A stretch of DNA of 64,000 nucleotides from an uncultured Eubacteriales bacterium (lineage in GTDB: Bacteria; Bacillota; Clostridia; Oscillospirales; CAG-272). The position numbers were made by a program, and so were the translations under genes. The stretch is from contig CAKRQL010000013.1 in the NCBI GenBank assembly GCA_934393265.1, positions 1 through 64,000 on the forward strand. Direction: 5' to 3'. The notes under the pieces were generated by a model. That model searched no databases. It had not been told where the DNA came from and was given only the letters and a program-made list of their open reading frames with translations. Of the stretch, positions 17,636-27,526 are shown one piece after another; within the stretch, counting starts at the first letter, position 1, and the number at the start of each line of letters is the position of its first letter.

Positions 17636-18493
17636 ATGCCGCTTATTTATGAGAACCACGATTTTCCGGACGGGATCCCGATAATATACCACGACGATTT
17701 ACGCTTTTGGGGCGGAAATTTCCGCGAGTATTCAAACTGGCACGAGAACCCGGAGATACTTCTTGTAACAAAGGGGGAGGGCTATTTTGAAAGGGATACC
17801 GAGCGGCTGCACCTCTCGGTCGGGGACATGTTCGTTATAACCGCGGATGTCCTGCATGCAATATGGACGGAGAGCAGCGTTAAGTACGGCTGTATGATAA
17901 TTGACAGCGCGTTTTGCGAGAAGAACGGCTTTCCCTGCGATTTCGTCAGCTTTCCCGAGATAATAAACGGAGACCCGGCACTTACGGAGAGCTATCTTGC
18001 GGTGAGAGAAGAGTACAAGTCGGACGCCCCGTATAAAAGGGCGCGCGTGCGCTCCGCGCTCCTCCTGTTTCTTGTGAGGCTTTATACCGGATATGCCCGG
18101 GAGGGCACCGCCGGCGGCAGAGAGAGCACGATAGCCGGAGTTATCCGCAACACGGTAAAATACGTCCATACGCACTATGAGCAGCGCCTCTCCCTCGACG
18201 GCATAGCCCGGAAAATGGGGGTGAGCCGGTATTACCTCTGTCGCGAGTTCCGGCGCTATACCGGACAGACGCTCTTTCAGTATATAAATACCGTCCGCTG
18301 TAAGTCAGCCCGCGAGATGATAGCCGCTGGGAGCACGGTGTCGGAGGCGGCGATGTCCTCCGGCTTCGATAATATGTCGTATTTCACGAGGACATACCGT
18401 CGCTGCTTCGGCATTCTCCCGAGGGATGAGCTCCTCGCGGGGAAGAGCCGCATGACGGACCCGGGGCTCACATCCCGGGGCGGAAAAACGTGA
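17636..18493 (+). CDS. AraC family transcriptional regulator
   Basis: A 285-residue regulator. Residues about 20-100 look like a cupin sensor domain (WHENPEILLVTKGEG, RLHLSVGDMFVI), and the C-terminal about 100 residues hold two helix-turn-helix units (LSLDGIARKMGVSRYYLCREFRRYTGQT and VSEAAMSSGFDNMSYFTRTYRR regions). GCGGAGGAA precedes the ATG. It is divergent from the two sugar isomerase/epimerase genes, the usual placement for a regulator that binds a sugar and activates its neighbours. The effector is unknown. Confidence 0.9.
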   Translation: MPLIYENHDFPDGIPIIYHDDLRFWGGNFREYSNWHENPEILLVTKGEGYFERDTERLHLSVGDMFVITADVLHAIWTESSVKYGCMIIDSAFCEKNGFPCDFVSFPEIINGDPALTESYLAVREEYKSDAPYKRARVRSALLLFLVRLYTGYAREGTAGGRESTIAGVIRNTVKYVHTHYEQRLSLDGIARKMGVSRYYLCREFRRYTGQTLFQYINTVRCKSAREMIAAGSTVSEAAMSSGFDNMSYFTRTYRRCFGILPRDELLAGKSRMTDPGLTSRGGKT

Positions 18494-18525
18494 TTTTTCA
18501 CAAAATACGCCGTTATATTACGCCG

Positions 18526-18553
18526 CATTTTTTCGCCCGCGCGCGAAAAAATG
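18526..18553. terminator. Hairpin between the AraC gene and typA
   Basis: CATTTTTTCGC (18526-18536) pairs perfectly with GCGAAAAAATG (18543-18553). With T or A runs in both arms it can act as a terminator in either direction, or overlap the typA promoter region. Confidence 0.5.
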
Positions 18554-18554
18554 T

Positions 18555-18583
18555 TTGATTTTTCGGTTTAAGTGTGGTAAAAT
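18555..18583 (+). promoter_or_regulatory. Promoter of typA
   Basis: TTGATT (18555-18560), a 17-base spacer and TAAAAT (18578-18583). A CCGGCG/CGCCGG hairpin (18621-18635) abuts the ribosome binding site GGGGAGG. Confidence 0.7.
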
Positions 18584-18646
18584 ATAAAATTGTTGTGAAA
18601 ATACAGAGATAAAAGGGACGCCGGCGTTGCGCCGGGGAGGAATTTT

Positions 18647-20488
18647 ATGATACGGAATGATTTGAGAAACATCGCCATAATAGCCCATGTCGACCACGGA
18701 AAGACCACGCTGGTTGACGAGATGCTCCGGCAGGGAGGAATTTACCGTGAAAATCAGGCAATGGAAGAGCGGGTCATGGACTCGAACGACCTTGAGCGTG
18801 AGCGCGGAATAACCATTCTCGCGAAGAATACGGCTATCCACTATAAGGGCGTTAAGATCAATGTCATCGACACCCCGGGACACGCGGATTTCGGCGGGGA
18901 GGTAGAGCGCATACTCAAAATGGTCAACGGAGTTATTCTCCTTGTCGACGCGGCGGAGGGACCCATGCCGCAGACCCGCTTTGTGCTTGAACGCGCGCTT
19001 GCCATGAACCACAGGGTAATAGTGGTCGTCAATAAGATAGACCGCCCGGACGCGCGCCTTGACGAGATAGGCGACGAGATACTTGAGCTGCTGCTCGAGC
19101 TCAACGCGACAAATGAACAGCTCGATTCCCCGATGCTCTTCTGCTCGGGAAGAGCGGGCACCGCGTCCTTTGACCCTCATACCCCGGGCACCGACTTAAA
19201 GCCGCTGCTTGATACTATCCTTGAGTACATCCCCGCGCCCGAGGGCGACGAGGACGCCCCGCTTCAGCTCCTTGTCTCCTCGATAGACTATAACGACTTC
19301 GTCGGAAGAATAGGTATCGGAAGAATAGAGCGCGGAACAATAAAGCAGGGGCAGGGAATAGCTATCTGCAACTACCATGACCCCGCAAAATCGAAGCCCG
19401 GAAAGATAGTCTCCATATACCAGTTCGACGGGCTGAAAAGAGTCCCCGTAACGGAGGCGAAGGTCGGAGATATAGTCTCCTTCTCTGGCTGCGAGGATAT
19501 ATCGATAGGCGACACAGTCTGCTCCCCGGCAAAGGTCGAGGCGCTCGAGTTCGTCAAGGTCTCCGAGCCCACGATGGAAATGACGATATCGGTAAACGAC
19601 TCTCCGTTTGCGGGTAAAGAGGGCAAGTTTGTCACCTCCCGCCACCTCCGCGCGAGGCTCTATAAGGAACTCCTGCGCGATGTTTCTCTCCGCGTCACCG
19701 ACGGCGACACCACAGACTCCTTTAAGGTCGCGGGCAGAGGAGAGATGCATCTCTCGATACTTATCGAGACCATGCGCCGCGAGGGGTATGAGCTCTGCTG
19801 CTCGAATCCCCGCGTGCTTTACCGAGATATTGACGGCGTGAAGTGCGAGCCCATAGAGGAAGTTATCGTCGACGTCCCCGAGGAGTATGTTGGCTCCGTA
19901 ATGGAGAAGCTCGGCGCGAGAAAGGGAACTCTCACCGACGTACAGCTCCACGGAAAGAGACAGAAGCTCTTCTATACAATGCCGACCCGTTGTCTCTTCG
20001 GCTACAGGAGCGAGCTTCTGACCGATACCAGAGGAGAGGGAATAATCTCCACGATATTCGCGGGCTATGAGCCCTTCCGCGGAGAGATAAAGACGAGATT
20101 TACATCCTCCCTTGTTGCCTCCGAGACGGGTATCACCACTACCTACGGTCTCTATCAGTCGCAGGACAGAGGACCCCTCTTTATAGGTCCCTCGACACCC
20201 GTCTACGCCGGAATGATAGTCGGCGAGAACCCGAAGCCCGACGATATAGAGGTCAACGTCTGCAAGGAAAAACACCTGACTGCTGTCCGCTCCTCCGGCG
20301 CGGATGAGAAGCTCACGCTTATAACTCCGATACAGCTCTCCCTTGAGGAGGCTATAGAGTTCATAGCCGATGACGAGCTTATAGAGGTCACCCCGAAGAG
20401 CATCCGCCTCCGTAAGGCGATACTCGACGTCGCGACGAGAAAGCGCATCCAGGCGCAGAAGCGTGCCGCGCTGAAAGATAATAAATAA
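18647..20488 (+). CDS. typA: Ribosome-associated GTPase TypA/BipA
   Basis: A 613-residue translation-factor GTPase involved in ribosome assembly and stress adaptation. G motifs: AHVDHGKTTLVDEML (G1), ERERGITILAKNTAI (switch I), DTPGHADFGGEVERIL (G3) and NKIDRPDARLDE (G4). The domain III/V EF-G-like parts and the TypA-specific C-terminal domain follow, with VGENPKPDDIEVNVCKEKHLT near residues 525-545. The length is as expected. The GGGGAGG binding site is partly within the arm of a small GC hairpin, so translation could be modulated there. Confidence 0.96.
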   Translation: MIRNDLRNIAIIAHVDHGKTTLVDEMLRQGGIYRENQAMEERVMDSNDLERERGITILAKNTAIHYKGVKINVIDTPGHADFGGEVERILKMVNGVILLVDAAEGPMPQTRFVLERALAMNHRVIVVVNKIDRPDARLDEIGDEILELLLELNATNEQLDSPMLFCSGRAGTASFDPHTPGTDLKPLLDTILEYIPAPEGDEDAPLQLLVSSIDYNDFVGRIGIGRIERGTIKQGQGIAICNYHDPAKSKPGKIVSIYQFDGLKRVPVTEAKVGDIVSFSGCEDISIGDTVCSPAKVEALEFVKVSEPTMEMTISVNDSPFAGKEGKFVTSRHLRARLYKELLRDVSLRVTDGDTTDSFKVAGRGEMHLSILIETMRREGYELCCSNPRVLYRDIDGVKCEPIEEVIVDVPEEYVGSVMEKLGARKGTLTDVQLHGKRQKLFYTMPTRCLFGYRSELLTDTRGEGIISTIFAGYEPFRGEIKTRFTSSLVASETGITTTYGLYQSQDRGPLFIGPSTPVYAGMIVGENPKPDDIEVNVCKEKHLTAVRSSGADEKLTLITPIQLSLEEAIEFIADDELIEVTPKSIRLRKAILDVATRKRIQAQKRAALKDNK

Positions 20489-20533
20489 TCCCGCCGCCCC
20501 GGAAAATACCGGGGACAAGAGACGGATAAATCA

Positions 20534-20577
20534 CGGTTGCCGCAGTAGCTCACCCTACCGCGACAGCCGCTTTTTTT
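20534..20577 (+). terminator. Terminator of typA
   Basis: A long stem with two mismatches pairs CGGTTGCCGCAGTAG (from 20534) with CTACCGCGACAGCCG (to 20569), followed after one C by seven T. Confidence 0.8.
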
Positions 20578-20602
20578 ACTTAAAATCATACACGCCCCGG
20601 CA

Positions 20603-22042
20603 CTATCCGGGGCAGTTTGTCCCCATTTCACCCTCTCGGCAGAGCGGCAGCAGGCGCAGAGCGCAGAGCAGCGGAGGAATAAGCGACAGCGCGAAAATCA
20701 CCCCGCGCCACATGGGAGGCAGATACAGCGACAGCGTGACGGAGATGGCTGTTAAAAGAAAGAAGAACGATATCCGCAGAAGCGGTATTTTTATCCCGAT
20801 GAGCCTTGCGGAAGTGATGGCGGATATGAAAGCTAAAAGAGCGTAGGATATGAGTGTCGCGACCGCCGCACCCGGGTAGCCGAGGCGCGGGACAGTAAGG
20901 GGCAGAGCACACAGAAAGAGCAGCGCACAGCCGACGCTTATCCCGGTCTGCACCCTCTCCCGCCCCAGAAAGACAAATACCGGAGAGGTACACCCGGCGG
21001 CAAACCGGAGAGGGACGGTCAGCGCCGCAATACACCCGGCAGGGAGTGCCGCAGAGTATTCTCCGGGTGCGATAATCCGCATGGCGGTCGGAACCAGGAG
21101 CGAGAACGGAATGAGAAGGGTGCATATCCCCTCGAAAATCGCGGCGCACACCTCCGCGGCGCGCCCGTGCCCCGAATCCGCACAGCGGCGGAGTATCCAC
21201 GGGGAGAGCGAGCCGAGTATAGCGGCGGTGAGCACCGAGGGCGTGAGCCCTATTCCGAATGCGAGAGAATATGCGGCGGCGTCAGTGCGACCGAGCAGGA
21301 GATTTATTATGAGCGTTCCCCCCTCGGCAATGGAGGAGAGCGCCGCATGGTGCGGCAGCAGCGGGAGCACGGTTGAGAGGAGAGCGCGCCATACCCCTGG
21401 GGCGTGTATCTTTTTTCCTCCTTTGAATATAATAAAAGTGATAAATGCCGCGGTTGCGGCATACACCGCCGCGAGTGAGATTATCCGCGCCTCCGCCCTC
21501 GCCACACCGGTAAGTATAAGCACGACGGCGACCCCCGGCACGGCGACGGAGAGCAGAAGATTTATAAGAGTTACCCAAAGATATGAGTACCTGTACCGCA
21601 GGTAGGAAAGATAAAGTGAGGACACACCCGTGCCGAGGACGGTTACAAGGAGCGCGAGCGTCACCGGGACGGAGAGCGTCGTTATGCGGTTTATGAGCGG
21701 CGAGAGAAGAAGATAGCCCCCGGTTGCCGCGAGCCATATAATATAAAGAAGAGAGAGCGCGGAGGAGAGAAATTCCCGCTCCCGCCCGCATGACGTCTGG
21801 AGCCCGCGGTAGATAGCCACGCCGGGGAGCTCGAGCGTTGCGAATACCGTGAAGATCCCCATCCACCCCGCAAAGGCGGAGTAGAGCCCGAACTCGTATG
21901 GGAGCAACAGCCGCGTGAATACCGCTGTTGAGATAACTCCTGCTATTTTCTGTATAATGCCGCCCGCAGTATAGAAAACCGCGGCTGACGCCGGCTTGCG
22001 CAGCTTAAGCGGGCGCGCGCCCCTCCCCCGTGTGATTTCCAC
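20603..22042 (-). CDS. Oligosaccharide flippase-like membrane protein
   Basis: A membrane protein with about 12-14 hydrophobic segments, of the MATE/polysaccharide transport (Wzx, SpoVB-like) fold. The N-terminal pattern FYTAGGIIQKIAGVISTAVFTRLLLP and the following YGLYSAFAGW-type stretch are typical of oligosaccharide flippases. It would move lipid-linked glycans across the membrane. The start is uncertain: the open frame extends to an ATG at 22180, but residues before the basic stretch RGRGARPLKLRKP do not look like the family, so I use GTG 22042, giving about 479 residues, the usual size. No glycosyltransferases are adjacent, so it stands alone between typA and gdhA. Confidence 0.75.
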   Translation of the reverse strand: MEITRGRGARPLKLRKPASAAVFYTAGGIIQKIAGVISTAVFTRLLLPYEFGLYSAFAGWMGIFTVFATLELPGVAIYRGLQTSCGREREFLSSALSLLYIIWLAATGGYLLLSPLINRITTLSVPVTLALLVTVLGTGVSSLYLSYLRYRYSYLWVTLINLLLSVAVPGVAVVLILTGVARAEARIISLAAVYAATAAFITFIIFKGGKKIHAPGVWRALLSTVLPLLPHHAALSSIAEGGTLIINLLLGRTDAAAYSLAFGIGLTPSVLTAAILGSLSPWILRRCADSGHGRAAEVCAAIFEGICTLLIPFSLLVPTAMRIIAPGEYSAALPAGCIAALTVPLRFAAGCTSPVFVFLGRERVQTGISVGCALLFLCALPLTVPRLGYPGAAVATLISYALLAFISAITSARLIGIKIPLLRISFFFLLTAISVTLSLYLPPMWRGVIFALSLIPPLLCALRLLPLCREGEMGTNCPG

Positions 22043-22197
22043 CTGAAAATACCCCACATTAAACCCCGCCCGCGGCGAAAATGTTCTTTTTGAATTTATG
22101 ATATGCGCAATATACCATATTTCCGGAATATAAGCCCTTGGAATTTGATATAATGAATAATTTGGCATATAAAAATTCAAATATGCGTGAAAAATGC

Positions 22198-22226
22198 TTG
22201 ATTTTTCCGCCGCGATATGTTAAAAT
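22198..22226 (+). promoter_or_regulatory. Promoter of gdhA
   Basis: TTGATT (22198-22203), a 17-base spacer and TAAAAT (22221-22226), about 45 bases before the gdhA start. Confidence 0.65.
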
Positions 22227-22270
22227 CCTAATGTATTTTTTATTTATCTTTTACAGGGCAGGTGATTTTT

Positions 22271-23614
22271 ATGTTTACATCAGAATATCTTGGTAGTCTA
22301 ATGTCGCGCGTCGAGGCGAGAAACCCGGGAGAGCCGGAGTTTCATCAGGCGGTGCGCGAGGTGCTCGAGTCTCTTGAGCCGGTTATAGCCCGCCACCCCG
22401 AGTATGTCCGCGCGGGCGTGCTTGAGAGATTGACAGAGCCGGACAGAATTATAAAATTCCGCGTCCCGTGGGTAGACGACTCCGGGCGCGTCGTGGTAAA
22501 CCGCGGCTTCCGCATTCAGTTTTCGGACGCGATAGGACCGTATAAAGGCGGTCTTCGCTTTCACCCGTCGGTCTATGAGGGGATAATAAAATTCCTCGGC
22601 TTTGAGCAGATATTCAAAAATTCCCTGACCGGGCTTCCGATAGGCGGGGGAAAGGGCGGCGCGGACTTTGACCCCAAAGGCAAGAGCGACGGGGAAGTAA
22701 TGCGCTTCTGCCAGAGCTTTATGACCGAGCTGTATAAATATATAGGTAAGGACGAGGACGTCCCCGCCGGGGATATCGGCGTCGGCGCGCGGGAGATAGG
22801 CTACCTCTTCGGGCAGTATAAGCGGCTGACTGGGCTCTATGAGGGGGTCCTGACCGGAAAGGGGCTGACCTACGGCGGCTCCCTCTGCCGTAAAGAAGCG
22901 ACGGGCTACGGCGTCTGCTATTTTGCGGATGCCATGCTCCGCTCTGCCGGGCGGTCTTTCGACGGGGCAAGCGTCGTGATTTCCGGCTCCGGCAATGTCG
23001 CGATATACGCGGCTGAAAAGGCGGGGCACCTCGGCGCGACCGTCCTCGCAATGTCAGACTCCGACGGGTATATCCATGACCCCGACGGTGTGGATGTATC
23101 GGTTATAAAGGAGATAAAGGAGATCCGCCGCGCCCGTATCTCGGAGTATGTAAAATACCGCCCCTCGGCGACCTATCATGAGGGCTGTCGCGGTATATGG
23201 GGCATAGGGTGTGATATTGCTATCCCGTGTGCGACGCAAAATGAGATAGACGGCGATGCCGCAAGAGCACTTATCTCCGGCGGCACCTATGCGGTTGCAG
23301 AGGGGGCGAACATGCCCTCGACGCCCGAGGCGGTGGAGGCGTTTCTCGCGGCGGGCGTCCTCTTCGCCCCGGCAAAGGCGGCAAATGCCGGCGGCGTCGC
23401 CGTCAGCGCGCTTGAAATGTCGCAAAACTCCGCCCGCCTCTCATGGAGCTTTGAGGAGGTAGACGCAAGGCTTCGCGGCATAATGGAGAAAATATATTCC
23501 GACGCCTCGCGCGCCGCGGAAGAATACGACCTCCCCGGCAATCTCGTCGCCGGCGCGAATATCGCGGGCTTCCTCAAGGTAGCCGACGCAATGCTCGCTC
23601 AGGGCGTTGTCTGA
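22271..23614 (+). CDS. gdhA: Glutamate dehydrogenase, NADP-type hexameric
   Basis: A 447-residue enzyme that reductively aminates 2-oxoglutarate with ammonium. Hallmarks are KGGLRFHPSVYEGIIKFLGF (residues about 90-110), the catalytic-lysine region PIGGGKGGADFDPKGKSD, and DVPAGDIGVGAREIGY. The Rossmann domain carries SGSGNVAIYAAEKA, and ANAGGVAVSALEMSQN is near the C-terminus. The motifs match the NADP-dependent bacterial group. ATG 22271 follows AGGTGA at good spacing, while the earlier GTG at 22262 overlaps that site. It is a single-gene unit with its own promoter and terminator. Confidence 0.95.
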   Translation: MFTSEYLGSLMSRVEARNPGEPEFHQAVREVLESLEPVIARHPEYVRAGVLERLTEPDRIIKFRVPWVDDSGRVVVNRGFRIQFSDAIGPYKGGLRFHPSVYEGIIKFLGFEQIFKNSLTGLPIGGGKGGADFDPKGKSDGEVMRFCQSFMTELYKYIGKDEDVPAGDIGVGAREIGYLFGQYKRLTGLYEGVLTGKGLTYGGSLCRKEATGYGVCYFADAMLRSAGRSFDGASVVISGSGNVAIYAAEKAGHLGATVLAMSDSDGYIHDPDGVDVSVIKEIKEIRRARISEYVKYRPSATYHEGCRGIWGIGCDIAIPCATQNEIDGDAARALISGGTYAVAEGANMPSTPEAVEAFLAAGVLFAPAKAANAGGVAVSALEMSQNSARLSWSFEEVDARLRGIMEKIYSDASRAAEEYDLPGNLVAGANIAGFLKVADAMLAQGVV

Positions 23615-23673
23615 GTGCTTGCTCCCTTTTTCTCCCGATTTTTCGATTGTGCAAAAATACTTAATTTTTCTCC

Positions 23674-23702
23674 AAATCGCCCCAATCAGGGGCGATTTTC
23701 TT
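23674..23702 (+). terminator. Terminator of gdhA
   Basis: AAATCGCCCC (23674-23683) pairs with GGGGCGATTT (23689-23698) over five bases, followed by TCTTAT. Confidence 0.85.
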
Positions 23703-23759
23703 ATATAAAATTGTGCAATATGCTCAAAAATTCGTTTTTATTTATGTTGAACAAATCAA

Positions 23760-23788
23760 TTGTTTTTCCTTTTCTTTTTTGTTAGAAT
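23760..23788 (+). promoter_or_regulatory. Promoter of the secreted beta-helix protein
   Basis: TTGTTT (23760-23765), a 17-base T-rich spacer and TAGAAT (23783-23788). The leader from there to the start at 23894 has no obvious structure. Confidence 0.55.
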
Positions 23789-23893
23789 TGTACATAGAGG
23801 AAATGTGTACCCACGCGCCTTTTTCTGACCCCGGGTCGGCGGAGTACATGCGTTAATTCGTACTAAAAACAAAAAAGGAGAACACACAGGAAA

Positions 23894-26800
23894 ATGAAAA
23901 AGCTTTGGAAAATACTCATCCCCGCACTTGTCATTCTTTCTGTCCTTGCGTGTCTTTTCGCCGTCGGTGCCTTTGCCGAGACGACAGAGGGGACAGAGGG
24001 GACAGACGGAACGGATATCTGCTGGGAAATATTTGACGCGCAGGGCAAGAGCGTAAACAAGTCTGCGAAGCTCTATTCCGCCGTCAATGCCTGCCCGGAT
24101 GGCGGCACTATCAAGCCCCTCTTTGATAAGATTAACTGGAACGATGACTATGCCGACTTTCGCAATCACAATAAGACGGTTACCATAGATTTCGGTACCT
24201 CTACCGTTATCTGCAATTCCCCGCAGGGAAACGCCTTTAATTTTATCGATAACAGCAACGTAATTCTTAAAGGCAACGGCGCGACGCTCGAGATCCCGGC
24301 AGGAAAGCGTTTCTGTGATATGGCATCCGGCAACCTTACGGTCGACGGCGTGAATATTATTGTAAACTCCGGTAGACTTCTGAACACAACGATAGCCGAG
24401 GGTCAGACTATAGAGTTCAGAAACTGTGAGCTTACGACACTCGGTACAACAGGCTCCGACCGTATGTTCGTTATAAGCTCCTCGGTGAATACCAACCCGC
24501 TGAAGCTCGTGAACTGCACGCTGACCGGATATTCCGATCAGATGTTTGACTGCACCGGAGGCTGGATAGACATCTCCGGTACATCGAAGGTAAAACATCT
24601 TTGCACAACCCCCACCGAGCCGCTTCTTAATGCAAGGTCGGCAGAGCCATATACGAGATTTACCGTCTCGTCGGGGGTAAGGTTCAACAGAAGCAATGTT
24701 TCGATCGGACAGTACACCGAGGAATCCGTTGTCGGCTGGATGCTTGCCAATGACGCCGCCGACGCAGACTTCCCGTATGTGAGAGTAAAGGAAATAACAA
24801 GCTCTTCAAACTGGCTCGCTTACAGAAAGGACGGTAAGGTAACGTATCAGTCGAGCCTTTATTCCGCTGCCAACGATGTTCCGGACGGCGGAACAATATA
24901 TTCTCTCTATGAGACCGTCTCATACGAGGAAAGAGACGGACTGTGGGCAATGAAAAACAAGTCGATAACTCTTGACCTCGGTAAGACCGTTCTTAACGGT
25001 ACCTTCTCGTCGGGTACCGACCGCGGTATGATAATTATTGAGGTCGGCTCCTCCCTTACCGTAAAGGGCGACGGCGCGGTCATCAATATAGGCGCAGGTA
25101 ACAGATTCTTGGCAACATCGAGAGTAAAAGGCTCTCTTACCGTTGATGGCGTGAGTATTATTGCGGCGGACAGTGATATTATGAATATAACAACTGTCGA
25201 GGGTCAGACCGTTGAATTCAGAAACTGCACACTCAGGAGCCCGAAAACGGTAATTACCGCAACAATGAACGTCGGAAACGGCATTGCTTTCAGAAATTGC
25301 ATAATAGAATCCGACGCACGCGCTGTAATCGTTTCATCCGACAATACGACCGTTCCGCTTGAAATTGAGAATACCACGGTCACGACAACCGCAGATGACG
25401 CATTTGTTTTTACTAACGGTTGGCTGAATGTGACGGGGTCATCAAGGCTGTCGTCCAAGCAGCAGTTTGTCTGGTCGAACAAAGGAACGATGAAGCTTAC
25501 TCTTGCTGACGGTGCGCGCTTTTCTCACAAGTCCGTGACAGCGGGTCAACTCACATCCGACTCCACGTCCACATACAGTGACTACATATACGAGGAGCCG
25601 TCCGACGCGACGTTCCCGTACGTAATGAGCCATGAAAAGGCAAACCTCGTGTTCAATTACAGCGACAAGAGCGCGGGCTGCACCGACACGTGGAAGCTTG
25701 AAAAAGCCTCTGGCGCAATGGCGATAGTCCGTTACGCCGCATACCTTGACAGTAAGGCAATTACCGGCTGGTCGAGAACGGAGGGCGGAGCCGCGGAGGA
25801 AGTATCCGTCTCTTACGCCGACCTCGGCAAGACCGTTAACTATTACGCTGTGACTGCCGACTTCGCCGCAGAGGGCATAAAGTACGTAATGCTCTCCGGC
25901 GAGACCGTAACAAGGTACGGTACCGAGGACAGCTTCTACGGTATAAACGGCGCGGGAGACTTCGGCGCCATCGCCGCAAATTCCGATACAACCGTTGTGT
26001 TTGTCGACGATATGACCGTTTACGGCGCGGCGGAGACAAATAATCTTGGCGCGGTAAAAAAGCTCACAATTGACCTTAACGGACATACCCTTACCGCCGA
26101 CACGACCGACTGGAAAACACCGGGTGGTTACAATTATATCTTCCGTATTCAGGGCGCGGATACGGAAACTCATATCTATTCTTCAAAGCCCGGCGCGGTG
26201 ATAAACGCAGGATCTTTCGCCGTTGCGATGCTGAACTGGACAGGAGACCTCTATATAGGCGGCTCCTCCTATGCCGGCAATCTCACGCTTGTGTCCGATA
26301 GCGCAGTCGTAAGGCACAATGCCTCCGGAAATGTGACAGTCACCGGCACAACGATTAATGCGGCAAACGGCTTTGAGTTTGCTCTCCGCAGAGTGGATAC
26401 GACGTTCACTTTCGCAGACAGTGATGCGAATATAAAATCCGCTTTTATTTTCTATACCCGTGATACCGATCAAAAATGTGCGCTTACCGCGGATATAAAG
26501 AACAGCAGTCTCTTCATAAACGAAAACCTCGCTGTGGATAACGACGCAATGAACATCGTAAAGACCGATATAACCGTCACCGGCTCGACCCTTTACGTCA
26601 GTAATGCCACCCTCCCCGGGAAAGTGACCGGCAGCGTTACCATTACCGGCGGAAAGACCTATGTCAATGCCGCGGACGGAATAGTTCTTGACACCGGAAA
26701 GGCGCTTCGCCCGACCGTCGTGAATAAGAACGGCGTGACGTTTACAAAGACGGTAGCAGGCGAGAGCGAGATAGCAGGCGTAAAGTTCAACCTTACCCTC

Positions 26801-27526
26801 TACTCAAGCTTCAACCTTAACCTCTACGTCCTCTCCGAATACGGGCTTGGCGGCGATACGGTTGAGATCGACGGTCACACGTATACAAGGCACGAGTATT
26901 CGTATGCCGCACACGAGATTGCTGAGGCACAGAACATAAAGCTCGGCAGCTATGACGCAATAAGCGTGTCCGTGCTTGATTATGCAAAGGTGCTCTTCGC
27001 TCTTGATGACAGCGCGCTCATGTCGAATGAAAAGACCCTTATGGCAGACGCGCTCGTGTATGCGAACGCCGCGGCGAAGTTCATAGATAAGGCAGAGAAC
27101 GCAGAGATAACCGCTCTCCTTACCGCGAACAAAGACTATAAGTCGACCCTCAAGACCTTCAACGGTAAGACAAAGGATATGACCTCCGTCTCCGACGGAT
27201 TTGTTTCCGCGTCCCTTGACCTCACCTCACAGCCGAGGTTCATCTTTACGATAAAGAGCGGAGCTAAGGTAAGCGTAAGCTACACTAACTTCTGGAACGT
27301 AACGGTAACAAAGACCGAGGCTGACGCAGTCGACGGAAAAATAGTTATAGACGACATGCGTATCTTCGACTTTGCAAATGAGTTCACCCTTACGGTAGGC
27401 GAGAAGAGCGCAACCTACTCTCTTGCAGACTACGCGGCGAACACGGATGTACAGGAGCTCTGTAACGCTCTCTATACCTACATAGAGACCGCAAAGGCGT
27501 TCAAGGCTAAAAACCCCAAGGTGTAA
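23894..27526 (+). CDS. Large secreted protein with repeated beta-helix-like units
   Basis: A 1210-residue protein. Residues 1-30 are a signal peptide (MKKLWKIL, hydrophobic core, cleavage likely after AFA), followed by an acidic TEGTEGTDGTD linker. Two units with a period of about 260 residues share AKLYSAVNACPDGGTI / SSLYSAANDVPDGGTI and LTVDGVNIIV..EFRNCEL / LTVDGVSIIA..EFRNCTL, the pattern of a right-handed beta-helix. A third, looser helix region follows (DFGAIAANSDTTVVFVDD, near residue 690). The last about 250 residues form a distinct domain beginning near FNLTLYSSFNLNLYVLSEYG, which may be a surface-attachment or glycan-binding module. There is no LPXTG motif and no terminal membrane helix, so how it stays at the surface is unknown. 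Its codon use is somewhat more mixed than its neighbours'. Confidence 0.8.
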   Translation: MKKLWKILIPALVILSVLACLFAVGAFAETTEGTEGTDGTDICWEIFDAQGKSVNKSAKLYSAVNACPDGGTIKPLFDKINWNDDYADFRNHNKTVTIDFGTSTVICNSPQGNAFNFIDNSNVILKGNGATLEIPAGKRFCDMASGNLTVDGVNIIVNSGRLLNTTIAEGQTIEFRNCELTTLGTTGSDRMFVISSSVNTNPLKLVNCTLTGYSDQMFDCTGGWIDISGTSKVKHLCTTPTEPLLNARSAEPYTRFTVSSGVRFNRSNVSIGQYTEESVVGWMLANDAADADFPYVRVKEITSSSNWLAYRKDGKVTYQSSLYSAANDVPDGGTIYSLYETVSYEERDGLWAMKNKSITLDLGKTVLNGTFSSGTDRGMIIIEVGSSLTVKGDGAVINIGAGNRFLATSRVKGSLTVDGVSIIAADSDIMNITTVEGQTVEFRNCTLRSPKTVITATMNVGNGIAFRNCIIESDARAVIVSSDNTTVPLEIENTTVTTTADDAFVFTNGWLNVTGSSRLSSKQQFVWSNKGTMKLTLADGARFSHKSVTAGQLTSDSTSTYSDYIYEEPSDATFPYVMSHEKANLVFNYSDKSAGCTDTWKLEKASGAMAIVRYAAYLDSKAITGWSRTEGGAAEEVSVSYADLGKTVNYYAVTADFAAEGIKYVMLSGETVTRYGTEDSFYGINGAGDFGAIAANSDTTVVFVDDMTVYGAAETNNLGAVKKLTIDLNGHTLTADTTDWKTPGGYNYIFRIQGADTETHIYSSKPGAVINAGSFAVAMLNWTGDLYIGGSSYAGNLTLVSDSAVVRHNASGNVTVTGTTINAANGFEFALRRVDTTFTFADSDANIKSAFIFYTRDTDQKCALTADIKNSSLFINENLAVDNDAMNIVKTDITVTGSTLYVSNATLPGKVTGSVTITGGKTYVNAADGIVLDTGKALRPTVVNKNGVTFTKTVAGESEIAGVKFNLTLYSSFNLNLYVLSEYGLGGDTVEIDGHTYTRHEYSYAAHEIAEAQNIKLGSYDAISVSVLDYAKVLFALDDSALMSNEKTLMADALVYANAAAKFIDKAENAEITALLTANKDYKSTLKTFNGKTKDMTSVSDGFVSASLDLTSQPRFIFTIKSGAKVSVSYTNFWNVTVTKTEADAVDGKIVIDDMRIFDFANEFTLTVGEKSATYSLADYAANTDVQELCNALYTYIETAKAFKAKNPKV

